This document shows positions 40,129-50,579 of a DNA stretch of 64,000 nucleotides, one piece after another. Below the pieces are notes generated by a model. The model made no database searches. It had not been told where the DNA came from and worked only from the letters and a program-made list of their open reading frames with translations. Numbering within the stretch: position 1 is the stretch's first letter; each line of letters starts with the position of its first letter. Location: positions 35,127,437-35,191,436 of the forward strand of contig CP154956.1 in assembly GCA_039621445.1 (NCBI GenBank), read 5' to 3'. A program made the position numbers and the translations under genes. The DNA comes from Euglena gracilis (lineage: Eukaryota; Euglenida; Euglenophyceae; Euglenales).

Positions 40129-41246
40129 TGGGAATGTTTCTTCCCCCTGTCTGTGGTCCGCTTCTTCATTTTTTGCTGCTGTTCTTTCCTTTTACGTCGC
40201 CTTTCTTTCAGCAAGTCCAACAACTCCTTGTCATCACTGTCTGATGAGGAAACAGAAGAGGCCCTGGAGGTTGTTGATGTGGAGGCTGAGGCTCCAGAGC
40301 TGTCAGTCCTCCTTTTCTCTCCCTGAATGGCTTTGGCTCCTCCTCCTTCTTGGTAAGGAGGGGGGGGGGTGCTGACCCCAGGCCCTCCAGAGGCTGGCTG
40401 GGCAGAGGACACTGCTGCTGAGGAGTTGACAGTTCCTGGGGGGATGGCATTGTGCCCCACCGAATGCCCCATCAATAGCTGGTACTTCCACCAGGGTAGG
40501 TCTGCAGACATTGCCCCAGAGGGGTCCACATAGTAAACAGGCTGGGGGGCCACATACATCTGGTTCTGAGCAGACATTGTCTGGCCCTGGCCAGGCAAAA
40601 CTGCAGCTTGCCCTGAAAGGCCTACTGTGGCTGCAGCTGCTGGTGTATACATCACAGACTGGGGATGGGGCACCTGATGACGTGTGGCAGATGCTGCAGC
40701 AGAGGAGTACAAACTGGGAGAAGGCCGAGGCAGTTGATATAATATAGTCCATGCACTGACCCCAGATGGCAGATGTACAGTGTCTGACCTTCTCTGTGCA
40801 GGGTACTCTCTCTCCTGCCCATACTCCTGCTGCTGCAGGGCTCTTCTCTGTGCTGGGTAGTCTCTCTCCAGCTGCTCAAACTCCTGCTGATGCTGCAGGG
40901 GTCTTCTCTGTGCAAAAGAATCTCTGACCTGTCTCTCTTGGTCAGGCCTCCTCCAGTCTGGAGGGAACTCAGTTGCACTCCTCCTGTCTGGAGGGTTTCC
41001 ACCACGTTGCACATTGAATCTCTTTCTGTCAGGGCTTCTGCTGCGACTTCTGGTCTGTCTTCCCCAGTACTCAGCTCTTCTTTTCCTGTCAGCTTCCTTC
41101 TGTTCCCAGCGCAGCTGGCGACGTCGTTCTGGGCTCACGTACGAAGAACCCCACCTGCGTTTGAGATAGTTCTCATACTCATCTGCTTCAAGGAAACCTT
41201 CTCCTTCATCCTCCTCTCTGCTGTCTCGGCTCCAACGCCTTCTCAT
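40011..41246 (-). CDS. LINE ORF1: Arg/Ser- and Gln-rich RNA-binding-type protein
   Basis: 411 residues starting at ATG 41244-41246. The N terminus is Arg/Glu-rich (RRRWSRDSREEDEGEGF, YLKRRWG) with an RSRSRSP stretch. Then tandem units built on YPAQRRALQQQEYGQE, a Pro/Ala/Tyr/Gln-rich middle, a Ser-rich acidic run and a Lys/Arg block (ERRRKRKEQQQKMKKR). No RRM or zinc knuckle is obvious. It probably binds the element RNA. It overlaps ORF2 by 118 bp in another frame, so ORF2 needs a frameshift, reinitiation or its own message. Confidence 0.7.
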   Translation of the reverse strand: MRRRWSRDSREEDEGEGFLEADEYENYLKRRWGSSYVSPERRRQLRWEQKEADRKRRAEYWGRQTRSRSRSPDRKRFNVQRGGNPPDRRSATEFPPDWRRPDQERQVRDSFAQRRPLQHQQEFEQLERDYPAQRRALQQQEYGQEREYPAQRRSDTVHLPSGVSAWTILYQLPRPSPSLYSSAAASATRHQVPHPQSVMYTPAAAATVGLSGQAAVLPGQGQTMSAQNQMYVAPQPVYYVDPSGAMSADLPWWKYQLLMGHSVGHNAIPPGTVNSSAAVSSAQPASGGPGVSTPPPPYQEGGGAKAIQGEKRRTDSSGASASTSTTSRASSVSSSDSDDKELLDLLKERRRKRKEQQQKMKKRTTDRGKKHSHCVAQCVLKTPPEIFCSKSPGEGKTHPPQLQLEQNSAMS

Positions 41247-41877
41247 GAAATGTCACAGTTTGTCGAACTCGGAGCTTCAAACTATACCCCTGGTGGGGCT
41301 TTCACTTGTCCGACATGATATGCGGACGAAAAAAAAATAGATACTCAGAAAGTGTCTGTTTTTCGCCACTCCACGAAGTCGCATGAATTTCCGCGCCATG
41401 CGGGTCACGAATGAACCGCTGATGTGCAAAAAAGACAAAACCAAAACATTCCGGGTTCGACTGTATTTGTGACAGGGGAAAAATGGGTCTCTATGGTTTC
41501 TTAATGTTTCGTTCCTTGTTCTGTTGCTGGTCATCATCCATTTGAAAAAAATTGTGGAAACCACTGTCAGTTGGATGAGGGCCAGTCTCATTTGTGTCAT
41601 TATCATCAATAAAGAAGTGCTCTGACTGATGTGCATCACCACTCAAAATAACTGGCCAACCAGTGGTTCACCTTCCTGATGATTTGGCGCCCTGGGCCAA
41701 AAATCAGTTCCAAGAACAACAAAAAATCCAAACATTCTTCGGGGGTTATCCCTTCGATTGTTGGCCTTCTGTCTTTACCCCAAGGCTTTCAAGATACAAT
41801 GGAGCCTTGCCACGTTCAGATAATCGTGGATGACCAATGTGCCGAATTGAACATGCCCATGTCCTTGCTGGCCGGCC
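41247..41877. other. Spacer between LINE and first MITE
   Basis: Probably holds the LINE 5' UTR. Nothing else is recognised: no coding frame with a domain and no repeat. Confidence 0.4.
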
Positions 41878-42381
41878 CCAGGGCAGAACGGTCCCAAAAT
41901 GGGTCAAAAAAACACCCGGCGCCGAAAAAAAATTGTTTTCGGGTCCAAAAATTCGTGCTCCGGAAATACGGGAAGAGGTGGTGGGGGGTAGGCGACCCCC
42001 CCCCCACCCATATGGGAGGTCCCCCAATTTGCAACATAAATTTTGATTTGAGAGGATTTTGAAGCAAAAAAAAACTACATTTAAACTCCAAAAAAAATTC
42101 AACTCGAGAAAATGATAGTAAAATTTGATTGTGCCAAAATTTGGGCCATTTTTTTTGACCTTCGTTTTTTTCACCCCACTCCTAAAAACTATCATTTTTA
42201 GCCTGAAAATTTTCAGATTTTTTTTGTGAAAAAATGTGGTTTACAATCAAAAAATCATGTATCTTGGGTTCATTTTTCAAAAAAAAATTTCAAACGATTT
42301 TCTCGCCAACATCTCCATTTTCGGTGTGGTGGGTGGGGGGGGTCGACCCCCCCCCCACCAGGCCTTCCCGTTCTGCCCTGG
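41878..42381. mobile_element. MITE-like foldback with CCAGGGCAGAACGG ends
   Basis: CCAGGGCAGAACGG (41878-41891) and its exact reverse complement (42368-42381) bound 504 bp. The interior has runs of A/T, a CCTCCCATATGG-type block and GGGGTCGACCCC near the right end. The right half recurs at about 54560-54881, and the same termini occur at 61187-61379. Confidence 0.7.
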
Positions 42382-42774
42382 CCCAACCTGATCGGCAGTC
42401 CCCCCCTTATAAAAATTCAAGTCCCCCAGGGCTGTATCCTATGGATGGTGGATGACCTCCCTCCCACAAAGCTTTAGGTGGGGGGTCCTGGGGTCCCAAC
42501 TGTACTGCCAACACCCCGGCGCCGAATGCACCGGAAAAAAAATAAAATCTTGAGGCCTTTTTTTGGTCCAAAAATGCCATTTTTGGTGTGAAAATTTTCA
42601 TTTGTGTCGGGCGGGGGCCTCCCATATTGTTTCCAGTTTTTTTTTTTTTTTTTCCTTCGTAGCTGAAGGCAGTTCGGGAGCAGGTACCTCCCGGGTGGGC
42701 TTTCCAACCATCTCCCCCACTTCGGGAACTGAACTGCATGGGGAGTGGGGGCAACACTTCAATGACTACCACCC

Positions 42775-42925
42775 CCTTTATTTGAGCACACTGCTTGAAT
42801 AAGGGGGGGGGTCAAATAATGTGGGGTCAAAAATTCCTTTAGAAAGAGGGCAAAAATTTTTCGGCGCCTTCGGCGCATAAAAAAAAACTTTCCCCGGACC
42901 CAAATGCTCAATTTAGGGGGGGGGG
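42775..42925. repeat. Dispersed repeat with GGCGCC hairpin, copy 1
   Basis: TTTGAGCACA, a G run, TCAAATAA, GGTCAAAAATTC, an A/T tract, TCGGCGCCTTCGGCGC, then CCCAAATGCTCAATT. The same order recurs at 44715-44880. Confidence 0.65.
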
Positions 42926-43250
42926 TCAAATAAAGGGGGGGTAAACCAACCCTGTTTTCCTTTTGGAAGTGACCAAAATCATCCATTGGCAGTTTTTGGG
43001 TATATCAAGACAGAAGGCCTGGTTGGGGGGTTTGGGGGGGGGGGGCTGAGTGGGCTCCCTGCCAGGGGCACGGTTTTCTTCTTTCTTTTTTTTCGGCGCA
43101 AAGTGCCGATTTTTTTTTTGGACCCCAACCGTCTCCCCCTGAAAATGGACCCTCCCCGAGGCCCCCCCCCCCCCCCACTAGGCCTTCCCGCATTTCCGCC
43201 TTCCCATTTTTACCAAATTTTCCTTTGGCGCCGAAGGATTTTTCTTTGAG

Positions 43251-43353
43251 CGGATGCCATGCCGTTCAAAGGAAAACATACGGCTCCAAAGAAAGCAGAC
43301 TGGGGTGGTCCTGCAGTTTCCCCCTGCGCCCCAGGAAATAGTGTCCCCAGCAG
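43251..43353 (+). CDS. Possible host exon (+), GC donor
   Basis: Between TTTGAG and CAG|GC it reads DAMPFKGKHTAPKKADWGGP and further without a stop, ending in phase 2. The Lys-rich start could be an N terminus (ATG 43259). Only composition and splice-like borders support it. Confidence 0.35.
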
Positions 43354-43429
43354 GCATCTTTTTAAGTCAGAAGACCCCCCCGGGGGGGGGGAGGGGGGGT
43401 GGGTGGGTGGGTCTGGCGCCGGGTATAAA

Positions 43430-44290
43430 CCCCCCCCCCAAATATAAGAAACCCGTTTCTTATATTTGGGTGTCGGCTGATCGGCCCAAAGGGTTTCTTA
43501 TATTTGGGGGTTTCTTATAACGTGACCCCCCCCCCCTATATGTCACCCCCCCCCCCCTAATTGTCGCCCTCCCCCCCTTGGGGGGCGACAATTAGGGGGG
43601 GGGTTACCCATGGACCCATGGACGGGTAGGGTAAATTGAGTAACCCCCCCCCCCTAATTGTCACCCCCCCCCTAATTGTCGCCAGGGGGGGGGTCAAAAC
43701 GCTCCCGGGGGGTGCCATTTAGGGGGGGGTCGCGTTATTTGGGTGTCGAAGGCAGGCCCCAAGGATTTCTTATAAATGGAACTTTTTCTTCCTTCGGTTC
43801 CTTCGTGTAATTAATTACATGTGACCACGGTGTGCAGGATTTTCTTCGCGTCTGATGGCTTTTGAGGCCCTGGAGTGTGTTTATGCTGAATCGGATCATT
43901 CCATAAGTCCAGAAGAAAGTGGTAGAGTGTTATTTCTGAATCTGGGATGTGATGTCGGTGAGATAAAGTTCGCAAGGGATCAGGGGTTTCTTATATATGG
44001 ATTAGTGTCCAACAGCCTAGGGGTTTCTTATATTTGGGGGTTTCTTATATTTGGGTGTCGGCTGAAAATCGGCCAAAGGGTTTCTTATATTTGGGGGTTT
44101 CTTATAGCGAGGGGTTTCTTATATTTGGGGGGGGGGTTACCTTTTCCGCGCTTTGCGCCGAAATTTTCCGAAAATTGCCTTTAACGGGCCCAATTTTGGC
44201 CCCCCCCCCGGGGGGGTCCCGCGCCACCCTGGGTGGGTGGGGGGGGGACCCCCCCCTCCCCCCCCGTGGGTCTTAAAAAGAAGCCTGGCC
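43430..44290. repeat. TTTCTTATATTTGGG repeat block, left arm
   Basis: Many copies of TTTCTTATATTTGGG, some joined by GTGTCGGCTGATCGGCC-like linkers, around a unique core at about 43850-43980. It includes TAATTAATTACATGTGACCAC at about 43810-43830. The region 49085-49610 is its inverted counterpart. It also contains a palindrome at about 43557-43602 (TAATTGTCGCCC...GGGCGACAATTA) and a GC block that ends in TTAAAAAGAAGCCTGG. Confidence 0.75.
43838..43983 (+). CDS. Exon-like segment inside the left repeat arm
   Basis: After GTGTGCAG the frame FSSRLMAFEALECVYAESDH and on to DVGEIKFARDQ is open for 48 codons and looks protein-like, unlike the flanking repeats. The inverted arm at 49.26-49.41 kb has a different core. 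Could be a host exon bounded by repeats, or chance. Confidence 0.3.
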
Positions 44291-44412
44291 CCCAGGAGGG
44301 TCTAACCAGTGGACCTGTGCCTGGAAGACCAGCTGACTCCTCACTTCCATTTGGTGTGCAATTTCAGAGAACCCCCATGTTTTTCTGCCCTTTGTACTCT
44401 TTTTGTCTCCAG

Positions 44413-44466
44413 ACACAACTCATGTTAATTATTGTTCACTGAATGAGATGCTTCTGTTGGAGCCAG
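44413..44466 (+). CDS. Possible short host exon (+), GC donor
   Basis: TTTTTGTCTCCAG precedes and CAG|GC follows. The single open phase reads TTHVNYCSLNEMLLLEP. Weak by itself. Confidence 0.25.
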
Positions 44467-44714
44467 GCTTCTTTTTGATGATGAAGAACACAGAGGTCTT
44501 TTTTGTATCCCTCGTACCGTCCCCCCGATCTTTCCCCCCCCCCCCCCCGATCTTGTCCCATACCCGGCCAAAGGGTCCAAATCCAAATCCAAACCTGGCC
44601 AAAGGGTCCGGGCCAGGGTCCGGGCCCGGGCCTTTTGCCCCCCCCCCCCCCGATCTTTAGCCCCTTGCTTTAGACCGTTTTTACCGCTTTGGACTGGGGG
44701 CACCACTCCCCCCC

Positions 44715-45075
44715 CCTTATTTGAGCACACCCACGGGCCAAAGGACCCCCCAAATGCTCAAATAAGGGGGGGGGTCAAATAAGGGGGGGGGTCAAAAATT
44801 CAGAAAGAAGGCAAAAAAAAATTCGGCGCCTTCGGCGCCTAAAATTTTTTCTTCCCCGAACCCAAATGCTCAATTACCCCCCCCCCCCTTTTCCCCCCCC
44901 CCCCCCCCCCTAATTGGCTAATTGGGGGTCCCGTTGGACGGTCCATTAGCCAATTAGGGGGGGGGGTCAGGCTTATTGGCCATTTGCCGGGGTAACCCCC
45001 CCCCTAATTGTCCCCCCCCCCTAATTGGCTAATTGGGGGTCCGAAGGAGCCCGACCATTAGCCAAATAGGGGGGG
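44715..45075. repeat. Second hairpin repeat copy and miniature TAATTGGCTAATTGG foldbacks
   Basis: 44715-44880 repeats the 42775-42925 unit. About 44910-44965 and 45020-45072 are small inverted repeats: CTAATTGGCTAATTGGGGGTC ... GACCATTAGCCAATTAG type, each capped by C and G runs. A related unit lies at about 48760-48845. Confidence 0.65.
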
Positions 45076-45460
45076 GGGTGAGGGTAAGGGGTGGGGGTCA
45101 AATAAGGGGGGGGAGTGGTATGGTATGGGGTTTTTTTTGTATTGTTATGCACGACGCACCCCTCTTTTGGATGCACCCCCCCCCCATCGGCCCTTCGCCC
45201 CCGCTGAAAATTCCCCTGTCCTGTCCCCCCCCGCGGGTGCCTGATCGGGCCTCCCGGGAGCAGGGTCGGGGGGGGGGGGGTGAACCATTTCTGGGGGCTT
45301 GGGCTTCATTGCCCCCCCTTGCCCCCGATAGTGTCCCCTGCTCCTTTGCCTGGCGGCCCTCCAATGACTTTTTATTGCCCCCCTGGATGGTGTCCCCCCC
45401 GGAAGCTCCTCCCCAGTGCATTGGGTGCGAAAAGAAGTCTGACTGGAACAGTCGCTGCAG

Positions 45461-45729
45461 GCATATGGTGACCTAAAAGACCATTTCAACCGCTTTGTGT
45501 CACAAGTTTGCTACACAGACGTTGATGCCACGCAGGCGTGGCTTGTAACAAAGGACAAGAGATCTTTGCTGTTGGTGAACGCCTCTGATGGCTGCCTGTA
45601 CTTGTTGCGTGGTTCGTTTTTGGGAGACTTTGGTTCCCTTCATGCCAATGTGGAGGCTGGCAGTGAAGGAGATGCCATGTTAAATGCCCTCTCAAAGGCG
45701 TCCAACACCCACCGAGTCCTTCTGAGCAG
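45461..45729 (+). CDS. Host exon (+), unknown protein
   Basis: Bounded by GCTGCAG|G and AGCAG|GT. It is open in phase 0 for 89 codons and ends in phase 2. It reads AYGDLKDHFNRFVSQVCYTD, AWLVTKDKRSLLLVNASDG and SEGDAMLNALSKASNTHRVL, which is a well-mixed globular composition. I do not recognise the family. The next exon (45863) fits its phase. Confidence 0.55.
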
Positions 45730-45862
45730 GTCTTTCCCATTCCACGGGCAGGTGTAGGGCAAGTCAACCCCTTTCCCCTGGTCGGGCTTCCTTGCCCCCC
45801 TCCACCAGGCCTTCCCACACAACCCTCCCCACAGGGGAGGGTCAGCCAGCGGCCTTTTTCAG

Positions 45863-46180
45863 ACAGCCCAAGTTTTCAGCCTCTGAGCTGGACTCCCATG
45901 TGGGGGGGGGCGACTTGGCGACAACGTGCCCCCTGACCGCAAGAAAGGTCTTCCAGATGGGAAGTTCAAACGGAAAAATCTGCTTTCAAGCCACTTTCGT
46001 GTTCGTGCTCCAGATTTGCTGCTAAGCATCTTCACAGGCGCATCCACGTGCGATTCACCAGTTGCACTACCTTTTGATGAAATCAAAGAGCTCCCACTGG
46101 CGCACGTCTTTGCCAACTGTTTGCGTCTTCAAAGAGCATTTGAGAATAGAGTCCTGTTCCCTTTGTCGGCATTTGTTTGA
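45863..46180 (+). CDS. Host exon (+), continues 45461-45729, with a one-base slip at a G run
   Basis: Acceptor TTTTTCAG|A completes the Arg codon split by the previous intron. Then QPKFSASELDSHVGG is followed by a run of G (45902-45910), after which the protein-like frame is shifted by one: GDNVPPDRKKGLPDGKFKRK and DLLLSIFTG, then DEIKELPLAHVFANCLRLQR, ending TGA 46178-46180. One more G would join both parts. Family not recognised. A GC donor after IFTG (46038) is an alternative end. Confidence 0.45.
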
Positions 46181-46352
46181 GAGCATCAACTTCCTCGACC
46201 AACCAGCAACAGCGTCAAAAAGACTACATTTTTTTGTGTTTTGCCACTTTTTTCGAATTATGGCGATGTGGCAGTGTATCTGCATTGCAGGAGGAGCCCA
46301 GGTAACCGCGGTGACTCGCGGTGTGTGAACAATGTCACTCCCCCCCCCCTCT

Positions 46353-46573
46353 TACCCTCACCCCCCCCCTCAAAGTGTTCCCCCCTCAGAGTGGCCAATT
46401 TTTTTTGGCAAATTTGGGTACCCCCCCCTCAAAGTGGCCACTTTCTTTTGGTGCCAAAGGCGCCGAAGCCCCAAAATTGCCCCCTCCCCCCAAAGTGTCC
46501 CCTCCCCCAGAGTGGCCGTTTTGGGGTCTCGCGGTGCCTGGAGGGTGGCCACTTTGAGGGGGGGGTGAGGGTA
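46353..46573. mobile_element. Small foldback with TACCCTCACC ends
   Basis: TACCCTCACC + C run + TCAAAGTG at the left and CACTTTGA + G run + GGTGAGGGTA at the right are inverted. Between them CTCAGAGTGGCC and CTCAAAGTGGCC motifs repeat. About 220 bp, no coding. Confidence 0.65.
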
Positions 46574-46741
46574 TTTGTCCCCCCCCCCCCTTATTGTCCC
46601 TGGGCCCCGGCCGACGGGGGGTTTTTTTTGGCCCGGCCAATGAAATTCCTTTGGTACGGTCTTATTGCCCCCCCCCCATATTGTCCGATCGGGCCCCCCC
46701 GAGGGCAGGTTGGTGGGACAATAGGGGGGGGGGGGGGGAAG

Positions 46742-46853
46742 GCTTCACCTGTCGTACGTGTCCATCCTCTGGCGTGATGCCAAAAACGCCACAAAAATTG
46801 GTGCTGTGGTTCAGTTCTTTAACTCGAAACTGCTCGAAACCCTCTTGTTCTAG
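46742..46853 (+). CDS. Possible host exon (+) with stop
   Basis: After AAG the phase reads LHLSYVSILWRDAKNATKIG and AVVQFFNSKLLETLLF then TAG. Composition is protein-like. The true end may be a GT donor after KI (46799). Relation to neighbouring exons is unknown. Confidence 0.35.
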
Positions 46854-47379
46854 ATTGTAATTGGTCTGGACAAGACGTTTTGTAGATAGACAGGAACGGT
46901 GGTTGCAGTTGATAGGAGGAAGTCCCAACAGACCAAAACCGAGGGGGGGAATTATCAACCAGGTTGACTTTTCCCGGCAGATTATTCTTTCAGGTAAAAT
47001 TGGGGTGAGTGTTTCCTGTTGGACGATTCTTCTTGGTTCATGTCTCCCAGGGGTGCTTGGTCACACAGTTGGGAACCCTCTCCGCGCAATTCAGTTTCGA
47101 AGTGAACATCATAGGCCCTCAAAATTGAGTGGATTTCGGTTAGTTTGGGCAGATCTGGGCAGATTTAGGGTGTTGACCCTCTGGGCACAAAAATCAAAAA
47201 TCGTTGACTTTGGGACATGGTCGTAAATTGAAGAATTTGAGAAGTAAATTGAAGAAGTTGGGGGTTGGTTTAGTCATGAACCCCAAATCAACAGGGGCTC
47301 AAGTCCCTGAATGTCATGAGGGACCTTGTCCACGTAATCGCGGTGTAACCGTGGCGGCAACCAGTGTGGGCTCCTCCAG

Positions 47380-47532
47380 GCAAAGGTGTCCTTTATTTAT
47401 GTTCGGCATGCTGGACAGGATTCTACCACTGACTTTTGCCACGCAATTGACTGGAGAATGTGTGAAATTGCTTCAGACCATCCAGACCAGCTGCAGAGTT
47501 GGGTTTTTTCCAGAAGAATTCTGAACGTCTAA
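47380..47532 (+). CDS. Possible terminal host exon (+)
   Basis: CTCCTCCAG|G starts 50 open codons: AKVSFIYVRHAGQDSTTDFC, HAIDWRMCEIASDHPDQLQS and WVFSRRILNV then TAA. Globular composition; family not recognised. Confidence 0.4.
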   Translation, partial: AKVSFIYVRHAGQDSTTDFCHAIDWRMCEIASDHPDQLQSWVFSRRILNV

Positions 47533-48884
47533 TGGACATTGCCTGCCCACCCCCAATTTGCATCAAAAAACTGTGCCCCAGACCTCACATCCCTTTAACT
47601 GAAAATTTATCGGCGCAAAGCACTTTGAGAATTTTGCGCTTTTTTGTGTTTTGAGCTTTTCGTTTTTTGGGGTTTCAGATGCGGATTTAGCAAAGCTTTG
47701 TTTTGCAGGTCATTTTTGGGGCGTATCCGATTTTGGCCAGCCCGGCCCAGCTCAGGTGCAGCGGGTCCCCCAGGGAAAACAACGGAAAACTTTCTCCTTT
47801 TCCCCATTGAAACCTTTGTCCATTGGATTTTCGGCCCAAAATTTTCTGGAGGCCGAACTAAGGTCAAACAATTCTCGGAAACCTTCACTGGTTCACAGCG
47901 CCGGTTCTGTCCCTGGCATCCTAGGCGCTAGTTTCTCCGAGATGAAAAGTTTCAAAACGGCGCTGAAAATGAGGAAATGATCTGGTAAACTTTTTTGTGA
48001 AATCCGTGCAGCAATTTCAGTCCCGGGACAGGTGGTCCAATTTTGGCAAGGCTGCGAAGGGCTCAAGACCTCCAAAAACGTTCGTCTCAAAAAATTTAAA
48101 ATTTTCCAGACAACAAGATTTCATGACAAATCTAACCATGTCCAAAAAAGCGGCCAATTTTGCACAGGCAAAAAAATTGGGGGTAGGGGTCCTGGAACCC
48201 CCCCCCCCAGGGATGGATGGGAAGCCCTTCGCTATTGAGGCAGGGGGCAGGGGGTCCCGACCACCCCCCCCCCTGGGGGGTAAGGTGGTAGGGGGGGGTC
48301 CGGACCACCCCCCCCCCCCCTAGATGTTGGGAGTGTGGTTCGGGACCACCCACACCCCCCTCCTTGACAGGTGCCAAAAATAGCAGAAAATTTTCTTCCG
48401 GCGCTGCGCGCCAGAAAATGAGCAAAAAACACCCCTTTTGCTGACTTTTGGCCATATTGCCCATTTTTTGATGTGTTGGTGTTTTCCCCCAAAAACATGT
48501 TCAAAAAAATTCAAAAAATGAGCATTTTTGGAACGATTTTCAATGAAAAATCAGGTGTTTTTTACCGATTCCGACCCGCTTTCCGGCCCTTTGCCCGTCC
48601 ATGAAATCGGAAAAATATCGGCCCCCCCTCAGTTTCGAGGTATAGGGGGGGTCCGACCCACCCCCCCCCCTCCATGTAGGGAGGGGGGGGGGTCCGACCC
48701 CCCCCCCCTCAAGGCTTCCCATCCATCCCTGCCCCCCCCCATTTGTCCGCCCCCCCCCCATAACTGGCTAATTGGGGGTCTGAAGGAGCCCCAAGGAAGG
48801 AAGGAAGGAAGGAGGTCCTTATTTGGCTACTGCCAAATAGGGGGGGTGGGGGAATTGCGATGGTGATCTTTATTCCGTGCCAAC
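47533..48884. other. AT-rich and C/G-run spacer
   Basis: No exon stands out. It holds A/T-rich pieces, C and G runs, a GGCGCTGCGCGCC hairpin near 48399-48413 and a small TAACTGGCTAATTGGGGGTC foldback near 48760-48845. Confidence 0.4.
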
Positions 48885-49084
48885 CCCACGGGGGGGGGTG
48901 GCAGGGGCAGGCACCCTATAAACACCCAGCCGGCCCCTCTGGGTTTGTGGAGGTGCCTGCCCATCCAGGTACTCACTCCCTCCGACCCCTGCGCCGAAGG
49001 CGCTGGGGGCCGGAAAAGGCCATTTTCAATGAAAATTTTCTGGATCCCCCCGGACCCCGGGGGGGGGGGGTGCCTGCTATGGGC

Positions 49085-49610
49085 AGGCACCTTAAACCCC
49101 CCCCCAAATATAAGAAACCCCTCGCTACAAGAAACCCCCAAATATAAGAAACCCTTTGGCTGATTTTCAGCCGACACCCAAATATAAGAAACTCCCAAAT
49201 ATAAGAAACCCCTGGGCTGTTGGACGTCAATCCAAATATAAGAAACCCCTCATTTTCACCATGGGTCACAGCAAATCTCAAGGCGCGCTCAACACAAAGA
49301 TGAAGCCAATCTAGTCCATTGCTTCTAGTTCAGAAGCAACTGGTTTTTGGAAACACCTGTCCGTGTCACGACCCCCTTCCCCACTGTTTGAATGGCAGTC
49401 AGACATGAGGACAATCCTACACACAGTGGTCACATGTAATTAATTATATGAAGGAACCGAAGGAAGAAAAAGTTTCATTTATAAGAAACCCTTGGGGCCG
49501 GACTTCGACACCCAAATATAAGAAACCCCCAAATATAAGAAACACTTTGGGCCGATCGGCCGACACCCAAATATAAGAAACGGGGTTCTTACATTTGGGG
49601 GGGGGGGTTA
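49085..49610. repeat. AAATATAAGAAACCC repeat block, inverted right arm
   Basis: Reverse complement of the 43430-44140 block: AAATATAAGAAACCC units, GGCCGATCGGCCGACACC linkers, GTGGTCACATGTAATTAATTA near 49430. The two arms lie about 5 kb apart and enclose the exons at 45.4-47.5 kb. Confidence 0.75.
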
Positions 49611-49690
49611 TAGCACCCACCCACCCCCTCCCCTTGTAAGCACAAGCCTGCTCTTAACCCAAAAATGGCGGAGGCCTATGGGGCGATCAG

Positions 49691-49792
49691 GAGCCTTCAG
49701 GGCCCAGTTGTTGCCACGCACATAATGCCCCAAATTCATTTTCCAGCACCATTGATGGCCAGTTCTGTCCTGTATGTGGAAGACCTGACCAG
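49691..49792 (+). CDS. Host exon (+) with CxxC zinc-binding pair, GC donor
   Basis: Bounded by GATCAG|G and GACCAG|GC and open for exactly 34 codons: EPSGPSCCHAHNAPNSFSS and TIDGQFCPVCGRPDQ. CC-H-H followed by CPVC looks like a zinc-binding unit split across exons. Gene identity unknown. Confidence 0.5.
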
Positions 49793-49929
49793 GCTTCTTT
49801 TAAGCAGATAGGACCCCCCCCCCGGGGGTGGGGCAACAAAAGGTGGCCCGTGGTGGGTCCGGGCGGACCCCCCCCCCCCGGCGGGACCGGCAAGGGGGGG
49901 GGTTCCCGGGCCGGAGGCGGCCTGGGTAT

Positions 49930-50093
49930 ACCTTTTCGGCGCGAAGCGCCGAAAATTTTTGGAAATTGCCTTTAACGGGCCCGATTTTGGGGGGGTCCCC
50001 GCCCCCCCCCCCCCCCGGGGGGGGGGGCCGCCCCGCGCCCGGGGGGGGGGGGGGGGGGCCCCCCCCCCCCCCCCCCCGGGGCGGTTAAAAAGA
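49930..50093. repeat. Hairpin plus GC-block repeat, partner of 44137-44285
   Basis: Both start with TACCTTTTC + GCGC hairpin + GAAA, share TGCCTTTAACGGGCCC, then a long G/C block, and end TTAAAAAGAAGCCTGG. Confidence 0.7.
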
Positions 50094-50268
50094 AGCCTGG
50101 ACCTGACTTTTCAAATGGGGGAGTTCTGTCATGAACCCGGATCCCGGACGCCAGGCCACAACAGACTGTCATCTACCCCCACCCCCCCTTCTTTCATCGA
50201 CTGGGAAAAAGGTGAATTCATTTAAGTGAAATAGACTGAATACAGATGATGCTTTGGAATGAACTTGA

Positions 50269-50274
50269 AATAAA
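50269..50274 (+). terminator. Possible polyadenylation signal
   Basis: AATAAA in an AT-rich stretch after candidate stop codons near 50207-50225 may mark the end of the gene containing 49691-49792. Dinoflagellates do not always use AATAAA, so this is weak. Confidence 0.25.
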
Positions 50275-50522
50275 GCCTGAATGAATACACTTTTCAAAGA
50301 TTGTGTTTGATTGGCTGACAATTGTTTGAGCACATTCTTTCCTCGTATTCCAGAATCATGTGCAGGCGGTTGGTCTGGGTTGTGTGAGACTTGGAACGCC
50401 TGAGACATGTTTATGTCGCTGAGACTGCATGCTCAACTTATGTTCTTCACACCGTGGAGACCGACACCCCATTTTCATACCTCTTGCTCAAAGGATATCG
50501 CGTCTCACCCCTTCAAGCATAG

Positions 50523-50579
50523 ACTCCAACTCGTGGACCTCTTCACGCAACAAACGAAGAGAAGAAAGCTCCTGCCGAG
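50523..50579 (+). CDS. Possible upstream exon of the coiled-coil gene
   Basis: CATAG|A and GAG|GT borders,19 open codons in phase 0: TPTRGPLHATNEEKKAPAE, which fits the phase of 51357. Short, so tentative. Confidence 0.3.

Larger units (their letters stand above)
36058..41246 (-). mobile_element. Two-ORF LINE (non-LTR retrotransposon), R2-like architecture
   Basis: ORF1 (40011-41246) and ORF2 (36058-40128) lie on the minus strand in different frames and overlap by 118 bp. ORF2 has an N-terminal zinc finger, RT, a CCHC-like cluster and a restriction-like endonuclease, so it belongs near R2/R4-type LINEs rather than those with an AP endonuclease. Both ORFs are fully open, so this is one of the best preserved elements here. 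Flanks show no rRNA gene, the usual R2 target. Confidence 0.85.

Noticed and set aside
45033-45476. ORFs across 45.0-45.5 kb on both strands
   Set aside because: They translate G and C runs into Gly/Pro strings and cross the foldbacks; only the part after 45460 is exon-like.
25290-48066. GGCTCAAG sites (25293, 47290, 48060) as relics of the dinoflagellate spliced leader
   Set aside because: Only eight bases match, the preceding TTTTGGCTC context is missing, and one lies in RNase H coding sequence.
50207-50225. Exact terminal exon of the 49691 gene
   Set aside because: Two frames give plausible ends (WEKGEFI and FFHRLGKR), so no single call is justified.
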